The notes: generated from the letters alone by a model not told the origin. Positions 7,564 to 15,967 are shown, numbered from the stretch's first letter. The stretch: 64,000 bases of DNA from Conexibacter woesei DSM 14684 (GCF_000025265.1 NC_013739.1:3348001-3412000), one strand, 5' to 3'. Translations and numbers: made by a program.

Positions 7564-8274
7564 TCACGCCGGGCCCTCCAGTCGCAGCCGGCGCTCGACG
7601 ACCTCGCGGGCGACCACCCGCAGGTCCAGCCCCTCCGCGAACGCGTGACCGCGCAGACGCACGAACGCCTCGTCGAGGGAGACGTCCAGCTGTGCGGAGA
7701 CCATCCCCGTCGCCTGATGGACCTCCGCCCAGTGCGGCGGCGCCTTCGCCAGCAGCTCGTGGAGTCCGTCGGCCGGGGCTCCCGCCTGGAGGCCGAGGAC
7801 GGTGTGGACGGCGACGTCGGCGAGCACCAGGCCGTCGACCAGCTCGTCGGCGGTCAACGCTCCCGCGCGATCGCGGTAGAGCACGAGCACGCCGACGCGG
7901 ATCGCCCCGACGTGCAGCGGCAGCGCGAAGACCGCCCGGATCCCTGCTGTCACTCCGGCTGGGCCGAACGCCGGCCAGCGCACCGGAACCGGGTCGGCCA
8001 GCTCCGGCTCCATGACAGGCGCGCTGCTCTCCCACGCGTCGACGCACGGACCCTCGCCGAGCATCAGCTGCAGCTCCTGCACTGCCGCGATCCCGGGGTC
8101 GGACACGCCCGCCGTCCCACGCAGCTGGCCGTCGACCATCAGCGAGAGCCCGGCTCCGCTGAGCGAGAGCAGCGCGACCGCCGCCGCGCAGATCCGGTCG
8201 ACGGGCGAGGCCGCGTCGTCGGCCCCGGCCTCCGCCATCGCCCGCAGCACGGCGCTCAGTCGACCGGTCGGCAC
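7564..8274 (-). CDS. GAF-ANTAR domain protein (second copy)
   Basis: About 236 residues from GTG at 8274; ATG at 8238 is an alternative start. A GAF domain occupies about 25-165 (GEGPCVDAWESS, VFALPLHVGAIRVGVL) and an ANTAR domain the C-terminus (ATGMVSAQLDVSLDEAFVRL). It is a divergent paralogue of the neighbour at 6744-7490, separated by 73 bases, so a tandem duplication followed by divergence is likely. Predicted to act as a signal-responsive antiterminator. The upstream sequence to 8435 shows nothing else recognisable. Confidence 0.82.
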   Translation of the reverse strand: MPTGRLSAVLRAMAEAGADDAASPVDRICAAAVALLSLSGAGLSLMVDGQLRGTAGVSDPGIAAVQELQLMLGEGPCVDAWESSAPVMEPELADPVPVRWPAFGPAGVTAGIRAVFALPLHVGAIRVGVLVLYRDRAGALTADELVDGLVLADVAVHTVLGLQAGAPADGLHELLAKAPPHWAEVHQATGMVSAQLDVSLDEAFVRLRGHAFAEGLDLRVVAREVVERRLRLEGPA

Positions 8275-8435
8275 GCCCGCAACACTACCCCTGCAGGCTC
8301 CGGCGGCCGCCGGTGTACGACTCAGCGGCGGGAGCGGGTCGGCGAAGGGATGAGCGCGCCGCCGGCGCTGACGAGAGCGAACGCAAGCAGCCGGGCGATG
8401 TCGAGCTGCCCGTCGCGCCGTGAGACGTGCGGCGC

Positions 8436-9500
8436 TCAGACTGCCGTCGAGCTGAGCAGCGGACTGGGGCGCAGAACGTGGCGCCGGCCCCAGGCCGCCG
8501 CCGCGGCGTGGTCTAGCAGCAGCGGCACCAGCTGCTCGATCGGCACCGGTCGGACGCCGAGCCCTGCGGCGCGCGCGAACTCGAAGCGCGCCCAGACGTC
8601 GACGTAGGGGGCGTAGATGCCGATCTGCTCCGCCGCCGCCGGGACGCACGGCGTCATCGGCCGGCCGGCATGGGCGTAGGCCAGGCGCGCGAACTCCTCC
8701 ATCGTCGGCGCCAGCCTGCCGCTCACGGCCTGCACGACGCCGGCGATCGATGGGTCGTCGAGCAGTCCGCAGACGGCGTCCACGACGTGGTCGACCGGGA
8801 CGAGGTCGAGGATCGCGTCGGCCGGCGCCGGCACGACCTCCAGGACGCCGGTGACGAGCGCGCGCAACGGCACGTAGACGACGTTGAAGGAGCTGGTCCA
8901 GCCCGTGCGCGAGTCGCCGACGACGATGCTGGGGCGCACGATCGCCGCGCCCTCCAGGCGCTCGACGACGCGCTCGGCGCGGTGTTTGGTCCGCTCATAG
9001 GTGTTCCGGAACGCGGGCTCCTCGACGGGACCGGCCTCGCGCGCAAGGCCGCGCGCGCGGCCGTGGACGTACGCGGTCGAGACGTGCACGAAGCGGCCCG
9101 CGGCGCCGCGCGTGCGCGCGTGCTCGGCCAGCTCGACCATCCGCTCGGTACCGTCGACGTTGATCGCGTGGGCGTTGTCGAGCGCGAGGTCGAAGCGCAC
9201 CGACGCGGCGCAGTGGACGACGGCGCCGGCCCGCGCGGCGAGCGCGTCGTAGGCCTCCGGCGCGAGGCCGAGCCGCGCGCGCTCGACGTCCGCCGCCAGC
9301 ACCTCCACGTCCGCGACGACGTCCGCGTCGCCCCACGTGCGCAGGGCGAGCTGCTCCAGCCGCCGGCGCGCCCCGGCGTCGTCGTCGGCGCGCACGAGCG
9401 CGGCGACGGGGGCGCCGCGCGCGAGCAGCCGTTCGAGCACCAGCGAGCCGACGAACCCCGTGGCGCCGGTCAGCACCGTGACGTCATCTGCGCGAGCCAT
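8436..9500 (-). CDS. NAD(P)-dependent fatty-acyl-reductase-like SDR (NAD_binding_4 type)
   Basis: Extended short-chain dehydrogenase of 354 residues. The N-terminal Rossmann motif is TGATGFVGS, followed by a long first loop (VRADDDAGARRRLEQLALR) typical of the male-sterility/thioester-reductase subgroup that reduces acyl thioesters. The catalytic STAYVHG and YERTKHRAE (YxxxK) motifs are present. It is divergent from an alkyl-DHAP-synthase-like gene 81 bases away. Together they could supply a fatty alcohol and use it for ether-bond formation. Substrate assignment is inference; a sugar or steroid substrate cannot be excluded. Confidence 0.75.
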   Translation of the reverse strand: MARADDVTVLTGATGFVGSLVLERLLARGAPVAALVRADDDAGARRRLEQLALRTWGDADVVADVEVLAADVERARLGLAPEAYDALAARAGAVVHCAASVRFDLALDNAHAINVDGTERMVELAEHARTRGAAGRFVHVSTAYVHGRARGLAREAGPVEEPAFRNTYERTKHRAERVVERLEGAAIVRPSIVVGDSRTGWTSSFNVVYVPLRALVTGVLEVVPAPADAILDLVPVDHVVDAVCGLLDDPSIAGVVQAVSGRLAPTMEEFARLAYAHAGRPMTPCVPAAAEQIGIYAPYVDVWARFEFARAAGLGVRPVPIEQLVPLLLDHAAAAAWGRRHVLRPSPLLSSTAV

Positions 9501-9581
9501 GGGGGATCAGTATCCGGGAATGCCGCCGCGGAGCGCGGTCCCCTATCGTCGTCCGCCGGACAACGAGGCGAAGGACATGTG

Positions 9582-11240
9582 ATGGCTGCGATGAAGTGGT
9601 GGGGCTGGGGCCTCGAAGGCGTCGAGTTCACGCACGCGGACAAGCCCGAGCTGGCGCCGTTCATCGAGCAGAGGATCGGCCTCGACGTCGCGCGCCCGAT
9701 CGCGCCGCCAGCCCGCTTCGACGACCTCGACGTGCCGGCGCCGACGCTGCCGCACGGGCTGCGCGCCGCGCTCGAGTCCGCCGTCGGCGCCGAACACGTC
9801 AGCGTCGACCCGCTCGACCGCGTCGTGCACGCGCGCGGCAAGTCGATCCGCGACCTCGTCCGCCAGCGCCGCGGCGACCTGCCGCGCGTCCCCGACGCCG
9901 TCGTGCGCCCCGCCGGCGAGGACGAGGTCACCGCCGTCCTGCGCGCGGCGCTGGACGCCGACGCCGTCGTGATCCCCTTCGGCGGAGGCACCTCGATCTC
10001 CGGCTCGCTGGAGGCGCCCGCGGACGAGCGCCGCCCGGTCCTCTCGGTCGACCTCGGGCGCCTCGACAAGGTGCTCGAGATCGACGAGCACTCGCGCCTG
10101 GCGCGCGTCCAGGCCGGCGTCTTCGGCCCGCACCTGGAGGAGCAGCTGAGAGCGCGCGGCTACACGTTCGGGCACTTCCCCGACTCGTTCACGCACTCGA
10201 CGCTCGGCGGCTGGATCGCGACGCGCTCCTCCGGCATGCAGTCCGACCGCTACGGCGACGTGGCGGACCTGACGAGAGGCCTGCGCGTCGTCACGCCCGC
10301 CGGCACGCTCGTGACGCAGCCGGTGCCAGCGACCTCGACCGGCCCGAGCGTCCGCGAGATGGTGCTCGGCAGCGAGGGGCGGCTGGGGATCGTCACGGAG
10401 GCGACGGTGCAGGTGCGGCGGCTGCCGCAGGAGCGCAGAATCCTCGGCTACCTGTTCCCGACGTTCGGCGCCGGCCTCGCCGCGATGCGCGAGATCGCCG
10501 CGAGCGAGTGCTCGGTCTCCGTGACGCGCGTCTCCGACGCGCCCGAGACGCAGTTCTCGTTCGCCACACGCAAGCGCTCGACGCCGGTCGACAAGCTCAA
10601 GTCGAAGGCGCTGACGACGTTCCTGACGCGCCGGCTCGGCTTCCGCCTGGACGAGATGTGCCTCTCGTTCATCGGCTACGAGGGCAGCACGGGCCACGTC
10701 GCGGAGCAGCGCAGAGCGGTCGGCAGGATCGTCAAGCGCCACGGCGGGCTCTGCATCGGGTCGAGCCCCGGCGCGCTGTACGACCAGAAGAAGTTCGACA
10801 CGCCCTACATCCGCGACTTCCTGCTCGACCGCGGCGTCGCCGCCGACGTCTCCGAGACGGCGATGCCGTGGAGCCGGCTGACGCCCGTCTACGACGCGGT
10901 GACGGCCGCCGGGCACGCCGCCTTCGCCCGGCTCGGCGTGCGCGGCTACCTGATGTGCCACCTGTCGCACAGCTACCACGGCGGCGCCTGCCTCTACTTC
11001 ACGTTCGCGTTCGAGCCAGCGCCCGGAAGCGACATGCTGGCCGAGTACGACGTCGTCAAGACCGCGATCCAGCAGGCGTTCGTCGACAACGGCGCGACGC
11101 TCTCGCACCACCATGCCGTCGGCACCGAGCACGCGCGCTGGCTGGAGCAGGACCTCTCGGCCCCGGGCGTCGCGATGATCGAGGCGCTCTTCGCCGGGAC
11201 CGACCCGGGCCGCAACCTGAACCCGGGGAAGATCGTCTGA
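9582..11240 (+). CDS. FAD-linked oxidase, alkyldihydroxyacetonephosphate synthase-like
   Basis: Flavoenzyme of 552 residues. The N-terminus MAAMKWWGWG matches the alkyl-DHAP-synthase signature. A vanillyl-alcohol-oxidase-type FAD domain follows (VVIPFGGGTSISG at about 130; DSFTHSTLGGWIATRSSGMQ at about 205). The C-terminal substrate cap has SYHGGACLYFTF and the His-rich SHHHAVGTEHARW, the region that in alkyl-DHAP synthase exchanges acyl for alkyl on DHAP. The ATG at 9582 has AAGGA upstream; GTG at 9579 is also possible. The stop overlaps the acyltransferase start, so a lipid pathway is likely. Bacterial members are often annotated only as FAD-binding oxidase. Confidence 0.82.
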   Translation: MAAMKWWGWGLEGVEFTHADKPELAPFIEQRIGLDVARPIAPPARFDDLDVPAPTLPHGLRAALESAVGAEHVSVDPLDRVVHARGKSIRDLVRQRRGDLPRVPDAVVRPAGEDEVTAVLRAALDADAVVIPFGGGTSISGSLEAPADERRPVLSVDLGRLDKVLEIDEHSRLARVQAGVFGPHLEEQLRARGYTFGHFPDSFTHSTLGGWIATRSSGMQSDRYGDVADLTRGLRVVTPAGTLVTQPVPATSTGPSVREMVLGSEGRLGIVTEATVQVRRLPQERRILGYLFPTFGAGLAAMREIAASECSVSVTRVSDAPETQFSFATRKRSTPVDKLKSKALTTFLTRRLGFRLDEMCLSFIGYEGSTGHVAEQRRAVGRIVKRHGGLCIGSSPGALYDQKKFDTPYIRDFLLDRGVAADVSETAMPWSRLTPVYDAVTAAGHAAFARLGVRGYLMCHLSHSYHGGACLYFTFAFEPAPGSDMLAEYDVVKTAIQQAFVDNGATLSHHHAVGTEHARWLEQDLSAPGVAMIEALFAGTDPGRNLNPGKIV

Positions 11241-12034
11241 TGGCGGGCGCGAGCTCCGACCGCGCCGACCTCGACCAGCCCTGGGCGCGGGCGCTGCCGG
11301 CGCGGGCCGCTCGCGAGCTGATCGTCTGCGGCCTCTTCAACGCGATCATCCGCGCCTACGCACGCACGGAGGTGACGGGCCGCGAGCAGCTGCGCCGGCT
11401 CGACGGCCCCGCGATCTTCGTCGCCAACCACTGCAGCCACGCCGACACGCCGGTGCTGCTGCGCGCGCTCCCGCGCCGCCTGCGGCGGCGCACGGCGGTC
11501 GCCGCCGCGGCCGACTACTTCTACACCGGCCGGCTGCTCGCGAGCGCGGTCTCGCTCGCGTTCTGCACCGTCCCGCTCGAACGGCGCGCCGGCGGCAGGG
11601 GGATCGGCAGCACCGCCGCCCTGGAGCCGCTGATCGACGCCCGCTGGAGCCTCGTCGTCTTCGCCGAGGGGACACGCTCGCGCGACGGCCGCGTCGGGCC
11701 GCTGCTCGCGGGCGCGGCGGCGCTGGCCGTCGAGCACGGCCTGCCGCTCGTCCCGGTCCACATCGCCGGCACCCATGCCGCGATGCCGGCCGGCCGCCGC
11801 TGGATGACGCGGCCGGCCGGCCGCCGCCTCGCGCGCCACGCGCTGCGCGTCAGCTTCGGCGGGCCGCTCCGCGTCGCGCCGGGCGAGGACCGCTTCGAGG
11901 TGATGGAGCGCGTGCGCCTCTTCATGGAGGAGTGCGGGGCGCAGACGACGCCCGACCCGAAACTGGCGGCGCGGCGGGCGGCCGCTGCGGCCGCCGCCGA
12001 GACGGCGCGCGTCGCACAGGGGCGGTCGGCCTGA
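11240..12034 (+). CDS. PlsC-type 1-acyl-sn-glycerol-3-phosphate acyltransferase
   Basis: Membrane-associated acyltransferase of 264 residues. The catalytic HX4D motif is NHCSHAD and the glycerophosphate-binding motif is FAEGTRS; a further block is PLVPVHIAGT. The family acylates lysophosphatidate or the ether analogue. The ATG overlaps the stop of the alkyl-DHAP-synthase-like gene (TGATG) and its own stop overlaps the next SDR in the same way, so three genes form a coupled operon. The Ala-rich tail (about 240-264) is low complexity. Confidence 0.88.
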   Translation: MAGASSDRADLDQPWARALPARAARELIVCGLFNAIIRAYARTEVTGREQLRRLDGPAIFVANHCSHADTPVLLRALPRRLRRRTAVAAAADYFYTGRLLASAVSLAFCTVPLERRAGGRGIGSTAALEPLIDARWSLVVFAEGTRSRDGRVGPLLAGAAALAVEHGLPLVPVHIAGTHAAMPAGRRWMTRPAGRRLARHALRVSFGGPLRVAPGEDRFEVMERVRLFMEECGAQTTPDPKLAARRAAAAAAAETARVAQGRSA

Positions 12035-13068
12035 TGGCGCGCATCTTCCTGACCGGGGGCGGCGGCTACATCGGCGGCGCGCTGGCGAGCGCGCTGCGCG
12101 CCCGCGGCGACGAGGTCGTCGGCCTGGCCCGCAGCGACGCCGCCGCGCGGGCGCTCGCGGCGCGCGACGTGGAGGTCGTGCGTGGCGACGTGCTGGACGC
12201 CGCCGCGCTCGCGCGCGGGATGGCCGACTGCGAGCTGGCCTACCACGTCGCGGGCGTCAACTCGCACTGCCCAAAGGACCCCGCGCGGCTGACGCGCGTG
12301 AACGTCGTGGGGACCGAGACCGTCGTGCGCGCTGCCGCGCGCGCGGGGATCAGGCGCGTCGTCTTCACCTCGTCGGCCGCGTCGGTCGGCGAGGCGCAGG
12401 GCACGGTCGGCACCGAGGAATCGCCGCACCGCGGGTCCTACCTGTCGCTCTACGACCGCTCCAAGCACGACGCCGAGCGCGTCGCCTTCGCCGTCGGCGC
12501 GGAGACCGGGGTGGAGGTGCTGGCGCTGAACCCGTCCTCGGTCCAGGGCCCGCCGCGCAAGGGCGGCAACGGCGCGATCATCATCGCCTACCTCAACGGT
12601 CGCCTGCGCGCGTTCGTGGAGACACACGTCAGCGTCGTCGACGTGCAGGACGTCGTCGCCGCCCACCTGCTCGCGGCCGCGGGCGGCAGCGCGGGCGAGC
12701 GCTACATCCTCAACGGCGCGACGCTCCCCTCCGCCGAGGCGCTCGCGCTCGTCTCCGAGCTGGCGGGGATAGAGGACCGCGTGCCGATGGTGCCGCCGTG
12801 GCTGGCGCGCGGCGCCGCGACGCTGGTCGAGTCCACGCTGCGCCTGCGCGGCCGCACCTCGCCGATCTGCCGCGCACGCGTCGACACGATCCTGCACGGG
12901 CATCGCTATGACGGCTCGCGCGCGGAGCGCGAGCTGGGCCTGCGCTACACGCCGGTCGCCGAGACGTTCCGCCGCACGATCGCGTGGGCGGTCGAGGAGG
13001 GGCTCGTGACGCGGCCGCTGCCGGGGGTTCATCCCGCCGGCTCGCCGCCGTGGGCGACGAGGCCGTAG
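12034..13068 (+). CDS. NAD-dependent epimerase/dehydratase family SDR
   Basis: Extended SDR of 344 residues with TGGGGYIGGAL at the N-terminus, the catalytic Ser in FTSSAASVGE and YDRSKHDAE (YxxxK). It resembles hopanoid-associated epimerases and 3-beta-hydroxysteroid-dehydrogenase-like enzymes; the substrate cannot be read from sequence. As the last gene of a coupled operon with an alkyl-DHAP-synthase-like enzyme and an acyltransferase, it may reduce the ketone of (alk)acyl-DHAP, a step the operon otherwise lacks. That role is inference. Confidence 0.78.
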   Translation: MARIFLTGGGGYIGGALASALRARGDEVVGLARSDAAARALAARDVEVVRGDVLDAAALARGMADCELAYHVAGVNSHCPKDPARLTRVNVVGTETVVRAAARAGIRRVVFTSSAASVGEAQGTVGTEESPHRGSYLSLYDRSKHDAERVAFAVGAETGVEVLALNPSSVQGPPRKGGNGAIIIAYLNGRLRAFVETHVSVVDVQDVVAAHLLAAAGGSAGERYILNGATLPSAEALALVSELAGIEDRVPMVPPWLARGAATLVESTLRLRGRTSPICRARVDTILHGHRYDGSRAERELGLRYTPVAETFRRTIAWAVEEGLVTRPLPGVHPAGSPPWATRP

Positions 13069-13404
13069 ACGATCAGGGGGTCGATGCGCTGGCCGCCGAG
13101 CCGGCCGACGCTCCCCGATCGCCCCGAGACGGCCATGCGGCACCTCGACGCGATCGTGGAGCTTGTGTAGGGCGTCTCGGCGTCGCCTACGCGGCGGCGA
13201 GGGCGTCAGAGTCGCCGCCGTCGAACCCACGCATGTACTCGTCCATCAGGTCGGGCTCAGGCAGCCCATCTGGTGAGCCACCCGGAGGCCCTTGTGCTTC
13301 CGGATCGCGTCGCCCCCCGGTTGCGACAGGAGCGAATCCAGCGGACCTTCGAGAGATTGCCCACCGCACCGGGGAAAGGCCGGTACGACGGGCGATTCGC
13401 GAGA
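13069..13404. other. Intergenic region upstream of tRNA-Met, no supported gene
   Basis: 336 bases between an SDR stop and the minus-strand tRNA. Only short open stretches are visible, for example one ending ...DEYMRGFDGGD on the minus strand and a 28-codon one at 13084-13170 on the plus strand. They could be decayed gene fragments, but neither has a recognisable domain or a convincing ribosome-binding site. Confidence 0.4.
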
Positions 13405-13478
<74 letters not shown>

Positions 13479-13521
13479 GTGCTAGATGCGACGCTACCAG
13501 AGCGTGGGCGCGCCGGGTGCC

Positions 13522-14268
13522 TCAACCGTCGGATTCGTCGTGCTCGGCGGCGCGCTCGGACTCCTTGCGCGCCTCGTTCTCCCGCACCGCTCTCTCGGCG
13601 GCTCTGTGCCCGACGAACGGGACGAGCGCGCAGTAGACGAGCTGGGGGAGCATCTCGATCAGCTCCTCGGCCGAGTCGCGCAGCAGGCGGGTGTAGATGA
13701 TCTCGTAGATCCCGCCGACGACTATGTCGGCCGCCAGCTCCGGAACCACGACGCCTCTCGGCGCCTGCTCGCGGCCGGGCTGGAGGAAGTCGACGAAGAC
13801 GCGCATCGCCGCGTCGCGACGGCCGCGCGCCTCGGTACCGGCGGCGACGACCTCGACGATGCACATGCGTGCGAACGCCGGCTCGGCGACGAGGTAGTTG
13901 ACGAACGCCTCCAGCCCATCGTGGACGCGGTGGGTCCAGTCGTCGCCGGCATGCTCGTAGGCGTGGCCGACGCCCGCGAGCATCTGCTCGACGACCGTGT
14001 CGTACGCCGCGAGGAAGCACTCCTCCTTGTCGGTGAAGTGCTCGTAGAAGGTCCGGCGCGACAGCCGCGCCCGCGCGATGATGTCCGCGACGGTCGTCGT
14101 CGCGTAGCCCTGCTCGGCGACCGCCTCGGCGACCGCGAGCAGCATCCGCTCCCGCTGGTTGTGGACGACGAAGCGGCGCGGAAGCCCGTGCCGTCCGCGT
14201 GGAAGGCGCTGCGGCGAGCGATCGGAGGCGGCGGGCACCTCGCGACCATAGACGCGCTCAGAAAACAT
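13522..14268 (-). CDS. TetR/AcrR family transcriptional regulator
   Basis: DNA-binding repressor of 248 residues. A helix-turn-helix lies at about 42-90 (YATTTVADIIARARLSRRTF, then YEHFTDKEECFLAAYD) with an all-helical ligand domain behind it. It has an N-terminal extension with RGRHGLPRRF, also seen in the TetR gene at 26055. The start overlaps the stop of the upstream TetR gene by 11 bases, so the two are co-transcribed. Targets are unknown; no transporter or enzyme gene is adjacent. Confidence 0.9.
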   Translation of the reverse strand: MFSERVYGREVPAASDRSPQRLPRGRHGLPRRFVVHNQRERMLLAVAEAVAEQGYATTTVADIIARARLSRRTFYEHFTDKEECFLAAYDTVVEQMLAGVGHAYEHAGDDWTHRVHDGLEAFVNYLVAEPAFARMCIVEVVAAGTEARGRRDAAMRVFVDFLQPGREQAPRGVVVPELAADIVVGGIYEIIYTRLLRDSAEELIEMLPQLVYCALVPFVGHRAAERAVRENEARKESERAAEHDESDG

Positions 14269-14989
14269 CCTTGTCCCCGTCCGATCGACCTTGTTCCGGC
14301 GCGACTTTCAGCAGGGGGTCGGTCTCGATTCCGAGCGTGCGCGCCGTCTCGACCCGCACCGCGCCGGCGCGCACGGCGCCGACGAACGGCGCCAGCCAGA
14401 CGTACAAGACGTCCGGCAGCAGGGAGGGGAGCGTCGCCGTCTCGCGGTTGAGGATGCGCGCGTAGATCACCTCGTAGATCCCGCCGACGAGGACTTCGGT
14501 GAGAACGGGCGGGACGTCGGTGCCGCCGTCCGCGTCGCCGTGCCCGCCTTCGAGGACGCTGCCGAACGAGCGCATCGCGGCGTCGCGCCGCGCGAGCGCG
14601 CGCGGGCCCGCGGCGAGCACCTCGACGACGCACAGCCAGGCCAGCTCCGGCTCCGCGGCGGCGAACCCGAGGAACGCGGCGAAGCCCGCCTCCAGCGCGG
14701 CCTGGCGACTGGTCGCCGACGCCGTCGCCTCGCGCACGCGTGCCATCACCTGCTCGACCGTCGCGTCGTACGCCGCGAGGAAGCAGTCCTCCTTGTTGGC
14801 GAAGTGCTCGTAGAAGCTGTTGCGCGAGACGCCCGCGGCCGCGACGACCTTGCTGACGGACGTCGCGCGGTAGCCCTCCTCGCTGACGACCTCCGCCATC
14901 GCGGCGATCAGCCTGACGCGGCGCGAGCGCACGGCGAACGCCGCGCCTGCATGCGACGCGCTCGGAAGCGGCTCGATCTGCGATCCCAC
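14258..14989 (-). CDS. TetR/AcrR family transcriptional regulator
   Basis: Repressor-type protein of 243 residues with HTH at about 28-75 (YRATSVSKVVAAAGVSRNSF, then YEHFANKEDCFLAAYD) and a C-terminal helical domain (EVLVGGIYEVIYARIL). The GTG start at 14989 has no Shine-Dalgarno but lies six bases after a TACTGT -10 box with TTGTCA 17 bases further upstream, so the transcript is probably leaderless. The -35 box overlaps the -35 box of a divergent promoter, so autoregulation would also affect the divergent transcript. Confidence 0.9.
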   Translation of the reverse strand: MGSQIEPLPSASHAGAAFAVRSRRVRLIAAMAEVVSEEGYRATSVSKVVAAAGVSRNSFYEHFANKEDCFLAAYDATVEQVMARVREATASATSRQAALEAGFAAFLGFAAAEPELAWLCVVEVLAAGPRALARRDAAMRSFGSVLEGGHGDADGGTDVPPVLTEVLVGGIYEVIYARILNRETATLPSLLPDVLYVWLAPFVGAVRAGAVRVETARTLGIETDPLLKVAPEQGRSDGDKDVF

Positions 14990-14995
14990 GCCGCG

Positions 14996-15024
14996 ACAGT
15001 AGCCGGTGCGAGCCCCGTTGACAA
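14996..15024 (-). promoter_or_regulatory. Promoter of the TetR pair (leaderless)
   Basis: On the minus strand TTGTCA (15024-15019) and TACTGT (15001-14996) are 17 bases apart, a near-consensus housekeeping promoter. The predicted transcript start falls on or next to the GTG at 14989. Confidence 0.65.
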
Positions 15025-15047
15025 CAGAAGACGGAGACGTTTATAGT
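15018..15047 (+). promoter_or_regulatory. Divergent consensus promoter
   Basis: TTGACA (15018-15023) and TATAGT (15042-15047) with 18-base spacing: a perfect -35 and near-perfect -10. The -35 box overlaps that of the minus-strand TetR promoter. No credible protein gene follows on the plus strand; the run of hairpins to 15294 does. Confidence 0.65.
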
Positions 15048-15053
15048 TTTTGG

Positions 15054-15300
15054 TGCGTGGACGGCACGGGGCCGCGCAAATACGATGGAGACGGCGCGCC
15101 GACGCGCTGTCGCAGCCGACATGGCGTTCGCCGCGGCGGAGCCGTGCAGGCGGGCAGAAGCTCGACGGTTCTCGTTCGAGCCCATGTCCGCCCGCAGGGT
15201 TCCCTCCCCCGGGAACACCCCGGCGCGAGGCAACGTGCCAGCCTCGCGCTCGACGCGGCCGGGGCGTGCGGATGGGATCCGCCCCGGCCGCGTCACCCTT
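15054..15300 (+). ncRNA. Candidate structured small RNA (about 245 nt)
   Basis: Downstream of a consensus promoter and before any plus-strand gene there are consecutive perfect or near-perfect hairpins: TGCAGGCGGGCA with TGTCCGCCCGCA (15145-15156/15185-15196) enclosing GCTCGA/TCGAGC; GTTCCC/GGGAAC with a C-rich loop (15199-15216); GCGCGAGGC/GCCTCGCGC (15223-15249); and a 15-bp terminator-like stem (15252-15294). I do not recognise an Rfam family; the C-rich loop recalls actinobacterial 6C RNA, but the match is weak. The open frame through it has no recognisable domain. Confidence 0.4.
15252..15294 (+). terminator. 15-bp hairpin, probable terminator of the candidate RNA
   Basis: Perfect inverted repeat GACGCGGCCGGGGCG / CGCCCCGGCCGCGTC with a 13-base loop, followed by ACCCTTT. 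It could also serve the minus-strand CBS gene, which ends at 15446. Confidence 0.55.
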
Positions 15301-15445
15301 TCGGGCACGCGCCGGGCGACGCTCTGCTCGCCAGCTGCCGCACGCGCCGGTCGCCGCACGCGCGGCGGGGCTCGGCGGGGCGGAGAGGGGCAGGACGGAG
15401 GACGGTGCGCGCGACCCGCACCGTCGTCTCCGTCTCAGCAGCTCC

Positions 15446-15865
15446 TCAGACTTGCGCCACCGCCCGGGCGGGGCGGGGATCGCCGATCGCCCGCTCGCCG
15501 ATCTGGCTGTGCAGGTCCGTCCGGCGCAGCATCCCGATCAACCGGCCTTCGTCGGTCACCGGGGCGCTGTCGAGGTCACCCTCGATCATCGTCGTCCATG
15601 CGTCGTAGATCGGCGCATTCGCGTCCACCACGGACACGTGGTCAGCCAGCAGTCCGATGCGTATCGAGTCCGGATCACGCCGTTCGGCGACGATGCGGAC
15701 GACATCACGCTCGAACAGCATGCCGACGACGTTGCGGTCATCGCCGCAGATCGGGAGTGCAGCAACCCCGAACTCGGCGAGCTTTCTCGCGCCTTCGAGC
15801 ACTGTCTCGTACTCGCTGACGCACTCACCGATACCGGTGACGAACTCCCGTGCCGTCTTGCACAT
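15446..15865 (-). CDS. Tandem CBS-domain protein
   Basis: Cytoplasmic protein of 139 residues made of two CBS motifs, the first around GVAALPICGDDRNVVGMLFE, the second around GDLDSAPVTDEGRLIGMLRR. Stand-alone CBS pairs bind adenine nucleotides and act as energy or redox sensors; the partner is unknown here. The ATG at 15865 is supported by AGGAGG six bases upstream. A longer in-frame extension upstream has no ribosome-binding site and crosses the tRNA-like sequence, so I reject it. Confidence 0.85.
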   Translation of the reverse strand: MCKTAREFVTGIGECVSEYETVLEGARKLAEFGVAALPICGDDRNVVGMLFERDVVRIVAERRDPDSIRIGLLADHVSVVDANAPIYDAWTTMIEGDLDSAPVTDEGRLIGMLRRTDLHSQIGERAIGDPRPARAVAQV

Positions 15866-15967
15866 CTGCTCCTCCTGTGTTGCGCCCCCCCATTGCACTT
15901 TCACGAGCTCGGCGATGGGCACAGCACGGCTCGCGCGAAGGTCCCCTGCTTCGCACGGGTGCCACAC

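Noticed and set aside
13084-13170. 28-codon plus-strand open frame before tRNA-Met
   Set aside because: Too short, no ribosome-binding site and no recognisable similarity; kept only as a remark on the intergenic region.
15199-15249. Assignment of the candidate RNA to 6C RNA or 6S RNA
   Set aside because: The C-rich loop is shorter than six consecutive C in the expected context, and the fold is a chain of hairpins, not the long 6S duplex with a central bubble.
15085-15819. 244-codon plus-strand open frame across the candidate RNA and CBS gene
   Set aside because: Arg/Ser-rich shadow without domains, antisense to a clear CBS protein; the ATG has no ribosome-binding site.
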